Positions 48,512-55,860 of a stretch of 64,000 bases of DNA are shown in pieces. A program made the position numbers and the translations under genes. A model generated the notes under the pieces. It was not told where the DNA came from and did not search any database. It saw nothing but the letters and a program-made list of their open reading frames with translations. How positions within the stretch are numbered: position 1 is the first letter of the stretch; every line of letters starts with the position of its first letter. Origin of the DNA: Rhizobium sp. RU20A (GTDB taxonomy: Bacteria > Pseudomonadota > Alphaproteobacteria > Rhizobiales > Rhizobiaceae); the NCBI RefSeq assembly GCF_900155885.1, contig NZ_FTMB01000001.1:620001-684000 (forward strand), given 5' to 3'.

Positions 48512-48745
48512 TCAAAACTCCACGCCGTCCCAGCCGAATACAACGGCTTCAGCACTCTTCGAATAAAAGTCGAGCGTCTTCGAATAATCATGAAGAATCT
48601 GAAGCCATTCCGACTCGGCCTTTGTGATCTCTCGGCCTGTTGACCATTCGCAATACAGATCGCGGGCCGTACTTTCGTAGGTGCGCGAGAGCAAGGCGAA
48701 TTGCCTTGCCGTCGCTAGCACTTTCAATTCATCGAATGCAGCCAT
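48512..48745 (-). CDS. Hypothetical small helical protein
   Basis: A 77-residue, likely helical protein starting MAAFDELKVLATARQFALLSRTYE and ending AVVFGWDGVEF. It is rich in Trp, Tyr and Leu. No family is recognised. The frame is open further upstream, but the ATG at 48745 is chosen because the upstream part overlaps the capsid-cement-like gene. It may pair with the next small protein. Confidence 0.55.
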   Translation of the reverse strand: MAAFDELKVLATARQFALLSRTYESTARDLYCEWSTGREITKAESEWLQILHDYSKTLDFYSKSAEAVVFGWDGVEF

Positions 48746-48749
48746 TGGA

Positions 48750-49130
48750 TCACGCCTTCTTGCCGTTATTGTCCAGAAGGACGGAGACAATCTCACCGGC
48801 AGCGCCAGCGCCGAGGATTGACGTTCCCAGAACGTAAGCACCGGAAGTCGCGGCGATGGCGCGCCCCTGAGCATCAGTCGAAATCTGCACGCCGGGATTA
48901 AACGCTGCGCCCGCTTCGACCTTGGAGACGCCACCCACAGCAATGCAGGATGCGTGACCTTCGCCGGGGTGATCCTGACACACGCCGTCCGACCGTTCGC
49001 CTGCTGTATCGCAACGAACAAAAGACTTCGGAGCGGTTGAAGACTTGATGAATCTGTAGTGTGCCGTCTGGTCGCTGTAATCGGCGGCGGCGATCATCGT
49101 GATAGTTTTAAGCTTTTCATAAGTAGCCAT
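48750..49130 (-). CDS. Capsid cement (DUF2190-like) protein
   Basis: A 126-residue protein whose second half reads HASCIAVGGVSKVEAGAAFNPGVQISTDAQGRAIAATSGAYVLGTSILGAGAAGEIVSVLL. This pattern, with Gly/Ala-rich turns ending in AGEIVSVLL, resembles capsid cement or decoration proteins of tailed phages. Three Cys in the middle part are unusual for the family. If correct, it suggests that the element alters or stabilises the capsid of a helper phage. No capsid gene is present. Confidence 0.6.
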   Translation of the reverse strand: MATYEKLKTITMIAAADYSDQTAHYRFIKSSTAPKSFVRCDTAGERSDGVCQDHPGEGHASCIAVGGVSKVEAGAAFNPGVQISTDAQGRAIAATSGAYVLGTSILGAGAAGEIVSVLLDNNGKKA

Positions 49131-49136
49131 GTGAAA

Positions 49137-49742
49137 TTACCTCATTTTCGCAATTAGATCGGGGTTTTCAGTGTACGTTTTTGCAAGTGCTTGTTCGCGG
49201 GTCATCCGGGGATTGCGATTGCGAAGCTCTTGGGCTTTCCGTTCAAGCTCTTCCTCGGCTTCGGCGGCTTCATCGCGGCCAGACTTTGCGACTGTCATCT
49301 TGGCGACCAAAGCGGCGGTTGCCTTAGCCAGCTCGGCGCGGGCGTCGTCGTAGACGTTCCCGGTCGATTGCTTTTTGACAGATGGCTGAAGGTAGGCCTT
49401 TTGAATCTTGTCGGCGTTGTAGATGGTGGCGGACGATACGGCAGACTTTGAGAGGTGCAGACGCTTGGCGATTTCGTTCTGATCATATCCCCGCTCATGC
49501 ATATGCTCGACGGTGGCGTCTTCTTCGAAGGTCAGACCGGAAGGCACGTCTTCGGCCTTGAGGATTTTGTAAACGTCCCCGTGGTCTTCAGCGAGGCTCT
49601 CAAAGAGAGCGGTCACGTCCGTCGTTAAAAGCTCGTCTCCTTCCCTAAGGGCATGGATGGCGTCCAACTCATTTTTGAAGACCTTTGCGCACCCCTTGCG
49701 GAGAAGCGCCTGTTCGTCGCCGTAAGTAAAACCAAACCTCAT
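49137..49742 (-). CDS. Phage-like protein with helix-turn-helix and coiled coil
   Basis: A 201-residue protein. The middle has a helix-turn-helix-like segment (MHERGYDQNEIAKRLHLSKSAVSSATI). The C-terminal part is a charged coiled coil (RDEAAEAEEELERKAQELR) ending in NPRMTREQALAKTYTENPDLIAKMR, a motif common at the C-terminus of phage head-maturation and scaffold-type proteins. The combination is not one I can name. It may bind DNA during packaging or regulate the operon. Confidence 0.6.
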   Translation of the reverse strand: MRFGFTYGDEQALLRKGCAKVFKNELDAIHALREGDELLTTDVTALFESLAEDHGDVYKILKAEDVPSGLTFEEDATVEHMHERGYDQNEIAKRLHLSKSAVSSATIYNADKIQKAYLQPSVKKQSTGNVYDDARAELAKATAALVAKMTVAKSGRDEAAEAEEELERKAQELRNRNPRMTREQALAKTYTENPDLIAKMR

Positions 49743-49769
49743 CGTAAAAATCCTATCTGTTTGAAAGAG

Positions 49770-50096
49770 TTAAGCCAGCGACCAAGCGATTTTCTGATTG
49801 GTCGTGAGAACAAGGTCCATGGTCTGACCGGCGAGAACCAAAGCCTTCGGCGCGTTTTCGGCTTCGGGGTCCTGGCCGATTGCTACAAAGGAATCCTGCG
49901 CGGCGGTGATGCGGACGATTGCCGAACCCCATCGGGAATGAGTGGCAGGACCGACCAGCTTCGAAACACCGGGCTTCGTCATCGTTTCAGACTCGGTCGG
50001 ATGGAAGAAAATGAGCGGAGGGAGATTGTCCGTGAGGAGGTTTGAAGCTTTGCCGCTCCAGCCCATAAAAAAATGGATTCCAGTCTTAAAGGACAT
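49770..50096 (-). CDS. Putative phage structural protein, first gene of the operon
   Basis: A 108-residue protein starting MSFKTGIHFFMGWSGKASNLL. The C-terminal half (SAIVRITAAQDSFVAIGQDPEAENAPKALVLAGQTMDLVLTTNQKIAWSLA) follows a pattern widespread in small phage virion proteins, where a beta sandwich ends with a segment of GxKIA type. The start at 50096 has AGGA upstream; the frame continues to 50153 without a better site. A sigma-70 promoter lies about 260 bases upstream. Confidence 0.6.
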   Translation of the reverse strand: MSFKTGIHFFMGWSGKASNLLTDNLPPLIFFHPTESETMTKPGVSKLVGPATHSRWGSAIVRITAAQDSFVAIGQDPEAENAPKALVLAGQTMDLVLTTNQKIAWSLA

Positions 50097-50356
50097 TGGG
50101 AAAATTCCTGAAAATGTTGAGAGATTGGGGAAATTGAGGGACTCCCGCCCCACGCGCCCTGAACGATAAACGTGGGGCGGGAGTGTTGCCGGTCGCGTGC
50201 GCTGGATGAAGGCGCACCACCGACTCTGCTAAAGCAGCAGCTTGCGGTTCGGGTCCGACGCCGAGACACAAGCCATTGCAAACGGGGATGCTTAGGCCCG
50301 CCGCAATTCGAATATGGGGAATTGGTTGAAGATGCTTTGATCAATTCAACAATGGC

Positions 50357-50385
50357 ACTATACCATAAATCTTAGTAGAAGTCAA
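50357..50385 (-). promoter_or_regulatory. Sigma-70 promoter of the phage-like operon
   Basis: On the minus strand TTGACT and TATAGT are exactly 17 bases apart. It reads toward the operon 50096-47079 and would give a leader of about 250 bases. Confidence 0.7.
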
Positions 50386-50470
50386 CAAGAATTTTCGATT
50401 GAATGCAGTATTGTCAGTCGATAGAAGCGCATTGTGATATTTTGGCAACAATGGAATGCGCTGACTTACT

Positions 50471-50597
50471 AGGAGTCGAGGGGTGTCGAGGGATTTTAAT
50501 ACTCTACCTCAGAGAAAAAATTTCCTTCCTACCCCCCCCCCTCTTTTATTTTGTATCTGGCAGGGGCTGCAAAATCCCTCGACACCCCTCGACTCCT
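50471..50597. repeat. 27-bp perfect inverted repeat, candidate replication origin
   Basis: Arms at 50471-50497 and 50571-50597 are perfect reverse complements, 73 bases apart. Each arm holds two copies of GTCGAGGG ten bases apart, so the site has four copies in two orientations. The spacer contains a run of ten C (50532-50541) and is A/T-rich elsewhere. It lies beside the replication-protein gene and outside its terminator. The paired iteron-like layout resembles origins of small replicons such as P4. Confidence 0.6.
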
Positions 50598-50611
50598 CGT
50601 AAAAATAGAAA

Positions 50612-50627
50612 AGGGGCCGAAGCCCCT
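50612..50627 (-). terminator. Terminator of the replication-protein gene
   Basis: A 6-bp GC-rich stem with TTCG loop (arms 50612-50617 and 50622-50627) followed on the minus strand by TTTCTATTTTT, six bases past the stop codon. Confidence 0.75.
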
Positions 50628-50632
50628 AATCA

Positions 50633-52924
50633 TCAAGCCGCAATTTTTAGTCCGTCATCTTCAGTCGCTTGCTCAATGTTTTTGATGTACCAAACCCAAA
50701 CGTTTCTTTGGCTATCAAACTCAGACATCAACTTCATCTTATTCACAACAGCCCCGTTGTGTTTCTTCAGGGCCTTGCCGAGTCCGATTGCGGTCAGTTG
50801 ATCGCGGGCATTACTGCCGAAGGCGTGAAGAGCTTCTTGCGCCCGCTCCTTGAGATCAAACAGCTTTCGCGCCTCCTCCGGCAATTTCGCCCGATCAACG
50901 TTCCAATCGTTTTTAAACTCCTTGAGCAAATCAACAGACCTGTGTTTCGCAGTTTCTTTGGTCGCGGAAGCGCAAGCCCACCAAGCACTCATAAACTCGG
51001 CAAACAGGTTCAAGGAATCGTCGCCCTTTCGCGCCTCCTCCATCGTCTTGATCGGATCAGCCTTGCCCAGCCAAACCAGCGCCGACCTCACATTGTCAGA
51101 CCACGCGCCGAAGCTGCCCAGCGGATCAGATTTGGCAGGACGGCCCGCAAGGATGTATGCCCGCACAATCGTAAGCACCGCGCTGACGTAAGACGCACGA
51201 TCCTTCATGACTTCTGCCAGTGGATCGAAGTCAAATTTCCGCAATTCGGGCCGCTCCTCGTTCACATCCAGCGAGATCAGCAAGGTGCGCCGAAGCATGT
51301 CCCCATTGATGGTTACACCGATCCCGGTAGCGCACATGAACGAACGATTCAGAATCTCCCGGTTGCCTGTAGTTCCCAAGGCTCGCAGTGACAGCCGGGG
51401 CCGCTCGACCGCTTGGCAGAAGAAGTCACCGGCAATCGGAAACTTATCCAGATTGTCGAGCGTGATGAACGGGGAGCCATCAAGAAGTGGACCTGTCAGC
51501 CGCTTCTCCATCTCTTCAACAGACCAGCCGCTCGAAGTCACCGGCGCTCGTTCACCCGTTGCAATGGTCGCAGCAATATCGGCAAGATAACTTTTGCCCA
51601 CACCCGCTCCGTTGGCGCTGATAGCGTGAAGCGGTGCCGCTTCCATGCATGGCCGCAGAACCGGCGTCATCAAGAGAGACAGCGCCGATGATCGATCCGC
51701 GTCGCTTTTAAACGGAAAGCCGTCGAGTAGTTTATCCAGCTTCGCAATTGCCGCTTCGGCATCCTGCTTGGTCGGCTTCATTGCCATATCGGAAGGCAAG
51801 CTGAGCGGTTCCAGAACGAGCAGCCCCGTGGCGAGGTCGTATCCCTCTCGGTCGAGCACAGAGCCGTCAGGGCGCAGTGTCGGGCAAGAAATGACACCGG
51901 CAACCTCAGGCAGCTTTGATGCACGCCCAGACGACAAGAGGGTTTGCGCAACATCACGTGGCGGGTTTGTCGAGACGTAAGTTTTCACTGTGGTCGATCC
52001 GTCTGCCGCCTTCTCAGGCAGCTTCACGTGCTTGACCTTCTGGAAAACCATGCAGCGGCCCATTGTCTCGCGCAGGGAGTCAGCAGACATCGGCAATAGT
52101 TTGTAGCTCTTTGTCTTGCCGCCCTTGAACGTAGGCGTCTCGCTCTTCACCGCCTTCACCAGTTGGTTCCCGCGCTGGTAAACCCCAGCCAGCCGCTCCA
52201 CAAGCTCGTGCTCGGCTCGGTCAATCATCGACACAAGCTGACCGTCAGCGACCACAACGGGACTCCACCTCTTCGTTTTTTTTATAATGCTGATGATCTC
52301 TGCGCGAATTTCTTCATCTTTCCAGCCAAGCGCTTTGTGATCGTTGTACCAGTCTCGCAGGTCGCCCTTATGCCGCAGCCCTGGCAGTCGAATGATCTTC
52401 ACCCAGCCAACCTTGCCAAACATCTCTTCCGCAATCTTAACGGCGGCCTCTACCCCTTTTTCATCCTCGTCCTGAAAAATGGCGAGGCCGTTAGCGCCCT
52501 TCAGCGCCTCAGTGTAGCGAGCAGCCCACTGACCACCGCCATCGAAGTTCGTCGTTCCGGGTAGACCTATCAGCCCTCCGATCCGCGCATCTTCCTCCCC
52601 CTCGTAAACGGGAATAAAGTCAGCATCGGCTTTAGCGGCTTCAATCTCAGCCTGACGGAAAAGCGGGACTTTGGGCAATTCGCCGAGGATGTCATCATTC
52701 TGAAGCCACACGTCGCGAATAAAGCGTTCCTGCGTCAATTTAGAAGATTGGCGTTCATCGAATTTAAGCGGGTTCAGAAAGTATGTCCGAAACGTTTTGT
52801 CGCCGTTCGGGAGACGATACTTTACTTTTTCGATGATGTTGCCGTATTCTTCCGAATAAACAGCCTCAATTGTAGCGCCATCCAAACTAGAGGAGTGGTC
52901 TTCATCGTTAAAATTGTTAGACAT
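50633..52924 (-). CDS. TOPRIM-ATPase replication protein (primase/helicase-like)
   Basis: A 763-residue protein. A TOPRIM-like domain spans about residues 100-200: motif EGEEDA with Glu108, and FQDEDEKG with Asp152 and Asp154, the metal ligands of DnaG-type primases. A P-loop ATPase domain follows, with Walker A GAGVGKS (439-445) and Walker B-like FITLDNLD (486-493), then DMLRRTLLISLDV. The pairing of primase and helicase-type modules is typical of the replication proteins of phages and satellites. No zinc-finger Cys cluster is seen. Start ATG 52924 (MSNNFNDED). Confidence 0.85.
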   Translation of the reverse strand: MSNNFNDEDHSSSLDGATIEAVYSEEYGNIIEKVKYRLPNGDKTFRTYFLNPLKFDERQSSKLTQERFIRDVWLQNDDILGELPKVPLFRQAEIEAAKADADFIPVYEGEEDARIGGLIGLPGTTNFDGGGQWAARYTEALKGANGLAIFQDEDEKGVEAAVKIAEEMFGKVGWVKIIRLPGLRHKGDLRDWYNDHKALGWKDEEIRAEIISIIKKTKRWSPVVVADGQLVSMIDRAEHELVERLAGVYQRGNQLVKAVKSETPTFKGGKTKSYKLLPMSADSLRETMGRCMVFQKVKHVKLPEKAADGSTTVKTYVSTNPPRDVAQTLLSSGRASKLPEVAGVISCPTLRPDGSVLDREGYDLATGLLVLEPLSLPSDMAMKPTKQDAEAAIAKLDKLLDGFPFKSDADRSSALSLLMTPVLRPCMEAAPLHAISANGAGVGKSYLADIAATIATGERAPVTSSGWSVEEMEKRLTGPLLDGSPFITLDNLDKFPIAGDFFCQAVERPRLSLRALGTTGNREILNRSFMCATGIGVTINGDMLRRTLLISLDVNEERPELRKFDFDPLAEVMKDRASYVSAVLTIVRAYILAGRPAKSDPLGSFGAWSDNVRSALVWLGKADPIKTMEEARKGDDSLNLFAEFMSAWWACASATKETAKHRSVDLLKEFKNDWNVDRAKLPEEARKLFDLKERAQEALHAFGSNARDQLTAIGLGKALKKHNGAVVNKMKLMSEFDSQRNVWVWYIKNIEQATEDDGLKIAA

Positions 52925-52959
52925 TGTTTTGATATTCCCAATCAAAAGCCCAAAAACCA

Positions 52960-53046
52960 TTGACTTTTCGCAATAAATGTGGTTTTATAGGGCATGGTTA
53001 CACTATTGCGCATTCGCCAATCCCAAAGGCGAGTGCGCATTTTTTT
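52960..53046 (+). ncRNA. Candidate small antisense RNA upstream of the replication gene
   Basis: On the plus strand TTGACT (52960) and TTTTAT (52983) are 17 bases apart and are followed about 20 bases on by a 12-bp stem with one mismatch (53007-53018 with 53028-53039) and seven T. The predicted RNA of about 50 bases is opposite the leader of the minus-strand replication gene. No plus-strand gene explains this terminator. Confidence 0.4.
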
Positions 53047-53065
53047 GTTTTGAATTTCAAAGGTA

Positions 53066-53269
53066 CTAAGCGGCGAGGGCGCTTTGCTCTCGTTTTTCAA
53101 TGAATGTGCGCAACGTCGCCACGCGCATGAAATTGATTTTGCCGATCTTGAAAAAGCGAGGAAGTTCGCCTTCCGCTACCAGCCGGTAGACCGTTGAACG
53201 GGCGCAACCGACATATTCGGCAACTTCCTCAAGTGTGAGCAGTGCATTCGGATTATCAAATTTGTGCAT
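53066..53269 (-). CDS. AlpA/excisionase-like helix-turn-helix regulator
   Basis: A 67-residue winged-helix protein with LLTLEEVAEYVGCARSTVYRLVAEGELPRFFKIGKINFMRVATLRTFIEKRE, the standard pattern of excisionase-family/AlpA regulators. In P4-like satellites AlpA activates int and acts as a directionality factor. The start at 53269 (MHKFDNPN) matches that family; the frame is open further. It lies 142 bases upstream of the replication gene on the same strand. Confidence 0.88.
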   Translation of the reverse strand: MHKFDNPNALLTLEEVAEYVGCARSTVYRLVAEGELPRFFKIGKINFMRVATLRTFIEKREQSALAA

Positions 53270-53488
53270 GTTTTCAGTACCTTGTGTTTTCAATCGCGAT
53301 CTCCGCGAATTTTGTTTGATATTCCCCTTGACCAAGTGTCGTTTTCGTGTAGATTGACAACATAAATCAAAGGTCGAAATGCGTCTTGCAAAAACAGCAG
53401 AATACGCAAGACGACATCTACCACAAAATAGGGTCTAAAGTCAAGTAATTTATTGTTAACGAATGTTACAATCCGTGATCAGATGCAG

Positions 53489-53510
53489 CCGCCGCTAGGG
53501 CGGTTTTTTT
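53489..53510 (+). terminator. Orphan plus-strand terminator
   Basis: CCGCC (53489-53493) pairs with GGCGG (53499-53503), followed by seven T. No plus-strand gene lies upstream within the element, so it may end a small RNA from the divergent region. Confidence 0.7.
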
Positions 53511-53559
53511 ATGCCTTGAAGTTGTGGTAGGTCTCCCAATCCTCATGGGGGCGGGCGCT

Positions 53560-54186
53560 ATGATCTGGTTTTTGTTCTTATTGGCTGCGATCTGGATTCT
53601 GCTGACCTTGGGGCTGTCTAGCGTGGTAGCGCCTTGCGGTGGTGTCGATGCCGTAGGTAGCGGCATTTCATTTTGGTTTCAGACAAGGATATCTTGTCTT
53701 CAGGCGAACGAATTGGGTGACTACCTTGCGGGGATGTTTGCGCCTGCGGCATTCCTGCTTTTGCTGGCGCAGATTGCCTTCCAGATGAGGGAGGCCCGCA
53801 GGGCGCAGGAGGCAGTCCTAAAGTCCAGATATGATGATCAGTTGCTTAGCCTCTTGGACGAGTTGGCTGATCAGCTTGCATCGTCGTTTAGTGTGGTCAA
53901 TCACCAAAAGGAGCAAGGCTGGGTTTTGAAAGACCTGAAGGGGGATGCTTCTTCGCTCGACATTTTTGAAGCCATTTGTGCGGCCATAAAGAAGGATGCC
54001 GCGACGCCTTCGCTTGAGCGAGTGATGGCAAACCACAAACAGGCCGCCGCCACCTTGGCTGATCAACTCTTTCGTATAGCTGCATTTGAGGAGAGAGTGT
54101 CAGAGCGTTTCAGATCGCTACTCTCTCGGGCGAATCCTAGAAATTGCGTGACCCTACTCAGGGAAAGGCTGCCGGTCCGGCCCTAG
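53560..54186 (+). CDS. Two-TM membrane protein, Abi-like cargo
   Basis: A 208-residue protein with a membrane segment at residues 1-19 (MIWFLFLLAAIWILLTLGL) and another near 55-80 (GDYLAGMFAPAAFLLLLAQIAF), then a helical cytosolic part with a basic coiled-coil start (REARRAQEAVLKSRYDDQLLSLLDELADQL). The pattern of NEWGDF-like NELGDYLAGMFAPAAFLLLL followed by charged coiled coil is known from membrane proteins carried by mobile elements, some assigned to abortive infection (AbiC-like). The start 53560 follows GGGGGCGGG; a GTG at 53524 is possible. Function is inferred. Confidence 0.65.
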   Translation: MIWFLFLLAAIWILLTLGLSSVVAPCGGVDAVGSGISFWFQTRISCLQANELGDYLAGMFAPAAFLLLLAQIAFQMREARRAQEAVLKSRYDDQLLSLLDELADQLASSFSVVNHQKEQGWVLKDLKGDASSLDIFEAICAAIKKDAATPSLERVMANHKQAAATLADQLFRIAAFEERVSERFRSLLSRANPRNCVTLLRERLPVRP

Positions 54187-54273
54187 ATGTGGATTTTTTG
54201 TGGAATAAAATCGAGCCGCTTGGCTTCGAAATCAAGATTTAACAGCAATATCAATCGCTTAAATCTAGGCCTT

Positions 54274-54287
54274 TGGCGGATGGGGTG
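54274..54287. repeat. Right attachment site repeat
   Basis: The last 14 bases of tRNA-Ser (on the minus strand), identical to 44620-44633. Confidence 0.8.
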
Positions 54288-54363
54288 GGATTCGAACCCA
54301 CGGTAGGCTCTCACCTACGCCGGTTTTCAAGACCGGTGCCTTAAACCGCTCGGCCACCCATCC
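54274..54363 (-). tRNA. tRNA-Ser (UGA)
   Basis: A 90-base serine tRNA read on the minus strand. It starts GGATGGGTGGCCGAGCGG, has the anticodon loop CTTGAAA (anticodon TGA), a long variable arm (GTAGGTGAGAGCCTAC), the T-loop GGTTCGAATCC and an encoded CCA end. The gene is intact; its 3' end is the attachment site of the mobile element, whose 14-bp copy lies at 44620. Confidence 0.97.
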
Positions 54364-54373
54364 GGTGAGAAGC

Positions 54374-54402
54374 CTTATTGCGTGAAGCGGGGCGCTTGGC
54401 AA
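54374..54402 (-). promoter_or_regulatory. tRNA-Ser promoter
   Basis: On the minus strand TTGCCA and AATAAG are separated by 17 bases, ending about 10 bases before the tRNA 5' end. Confidence 0.5.
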
Positions 54403-54609
54403 GGTGGGGCGGGCAGGGCGGGTGAAAAAGGCATCGAAACCAACCATTAACCATGTCGCAAAACTGTTCCGTTCCGGCACAGGCTTGTTTCGCATTTTGG
54501 CCACGTTCCTGTCATGAACGTAGAGGCCATGACTTGCGGCGGCGGGTTCATCGCTCGGACGGGGGTCCGGGGCGACGGGCGGTTTGCCTTGGCGGACGAC
54601 GGGACTTTT

Positions 54610-55704
54610 ATGGGACAGATGATGATGACGACGGATGCGCAGGTGGCAGCGCTTCGCCTCACGGCTCGGCTCGGCCTTTCCGCCGCGACGGGAATGAAGC
54701 TTGGAACGCTTGCCATCCTGTGCATCGGCCTTGCGGCCTGCAAGACCACCGAAACGACGCAGACCGAAAAGAAGCAGCGTCCGAAGGAATATTTCGCCGA
54801 ATCCGTCTACGGCGTGAAGGCGAGCCCGCGTGTGGCGGAAGGCAAGAACATCCCCAAGGGCGGTGGCCGCTTCCAGACCGGCAAGCCCTACCAGGTCAAG
54901 GGAAAGTGGTACACGCCGAAGGAAGAGCCCGGCTACAGCAAGGTCGGCATGTCCTCCTGGTACGGCGCCGCCTTCCACGGCCGCCTGACCGCGAACGGCG
55001 AAGTCTACGACAAGTATCATCTTTCCGCCGCCCATCCGACCTTCCCTCTGCCGAGCTATGCCCGCGTCACCAATACCGAGAATGGTACATCGGTCATCGT
55101 TCGGGTGAATGATCGGGGACCGTATGAATATGGTCGCATCATCGACGTCTCCTCCAAGACCGCCGATCTTCTGGACATGAAGCGCAAGGGTACCGCCAAG
55201 GTGAAGGTCGACTATATCGGTCGTGCGCCGCTCGAGGGCAACGACATGCCCTATCTCATGGCCTCCTACGTGCCCAAGGGCAGCCGCGTTCCCGGCATCA
55301 ACCCCGAGGGCCAGATCGCCAGCGGCGTGATGGTCGCCTCCAACGAGCCGGCCAGCTTCCAGGCGCGGGTCGCCCGCGACGCATCCTCCGGCAATCTCGG
55401 CACGCTGGTCATCCCGAAGAAATCCAACCTCGACAGCGGCGTGCCGGTGACGGCGCTCGCCGAAGCGGAAGGCGCATCCTTCCCGAACGCGGTCTTCTCC
55501 GGCGCCGACGGCTTTGCCGCACTGCCCGCCATCGGCCCGATCCCGCGCGAACGGCCCGGCAATGGCGCCGGCATCTCCTATGCTTCGGCCTACCTGGAGG
55601 TCCAGGTGGGCGAGGGGCCGTCGCCCTTCGACCTCGTGCTCGGCCGGCAGGCGCCGCTGACCGAAGACGCGATCCGCGCCCACGCCCAGCGGGCCTCGCG
55701 CTAG
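54610..55704 (+). CDS. rlpA: RlpA-family septal lytic transglycosylase lipoprotein
   Basis: A lipoprotein of about 364 residues. The lipobox is ILCIGLAACKTTE, and the double-psi beta-barrel domain (about residues 110-200) has SSWYGAAFHGRLTANGEVYDKYHLSAAHPT and VIVRVNDRGPY, with the Asp of the transglycosylase site. RlpA cleaves denuded glycan at the septum or cell pole. No C-terminal SPOR domain is recognised; the tail is long and low in complexity. Several ATGs compete as start (54514, 54610, 54619-54625, 54694); the GGGAC ribosome site supports the 54610-54625 group. Confidence 0.87.
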   Translation: MGQMMMTTDAQVAALRLTARLGLSAATGMKLGTLAILCIGLAACKTTETTQTEKKQRPKEYFAESVYGVKASPRVAEGKNIPKGGGRFQTGKPYQVKGKWYTPKEEPGYSKVGMSSWYGAAFHGRLTANGEVYDKYHLSAAHPTFPLPSYARVTNTENGTSVIVRVNDRGPYEYGRIIDVSSKTADLLDMKRKGTAKVKVDYIGRAPLEGNDMPYLMASYVPKGSRVPGINPEGQIASGVMVASNEPASFQARVARDASSGNLGTLVIPKKSNLDSGVPVTALAEAEGASFPNAVFSGADGFAALPAIGPIPRERPGNGAGISYASAYLEVQVGEGPSPFDLVLGRQAPLTEDAIRAHAQRASR

Positions 55705-55860
55705 GGGCCGGCGCGGGTAGACAGGATGCGGTGAGGGCGGTTCGCGTGGGCACCCTTGCTCCCGCTCTCGCCCCAGCTCTCGCCATGGGCCGATGAATCG
55801 GTCACGATGATCAGGTGCCGCGACGCCTCACATGCTGCGGCCGCCGGAAAGCCTTGCCCG

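Larger units (their letters stand above)
44620..54287. mobile_element. Integrated phage-satellite-like element at tRNA-Ser, about 9.65 kb
   Basis: Bounded by a 14-bp direct repeat (44620-44633 and 54274-54287), the 3' end of the tRNA-Ser gene. Contents in order: int (+), serine recombinase (-), an operon of eight phage-like genes (-), a candidate origin, a TOPRIM/ATPase replication protein (-), an AlpA-like regulator (-), an Abi-like membrane gene (+). The region looks lower in GC than its flanks. It carries a small-terminase-like gene but no large terminase, portal, capsid or tail gene, which fits a satellite relying on a helper phage rather than a full prophage. A decayed prophage is the main alternative, but no gene in it is visibly broken. 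Confidence 0.75.

Noticed and set aside
50532-50541. Run of ten C as a phase-variation tract
   Set aside because: It is not within or just before a gene; it lies in the spacer of the inverted repeat.
53354-53370. TTGA-N9-TCAA next to TTGACA as a RirA box
   Set aside because: It matches the loose pattern but lies inside the mobile element far from iron genes; probably chance.
44620-54287. The element as a complete prophage
   Set aside because: It is under 10 kb and lacks large terminase, portal, capsid and tail genes.
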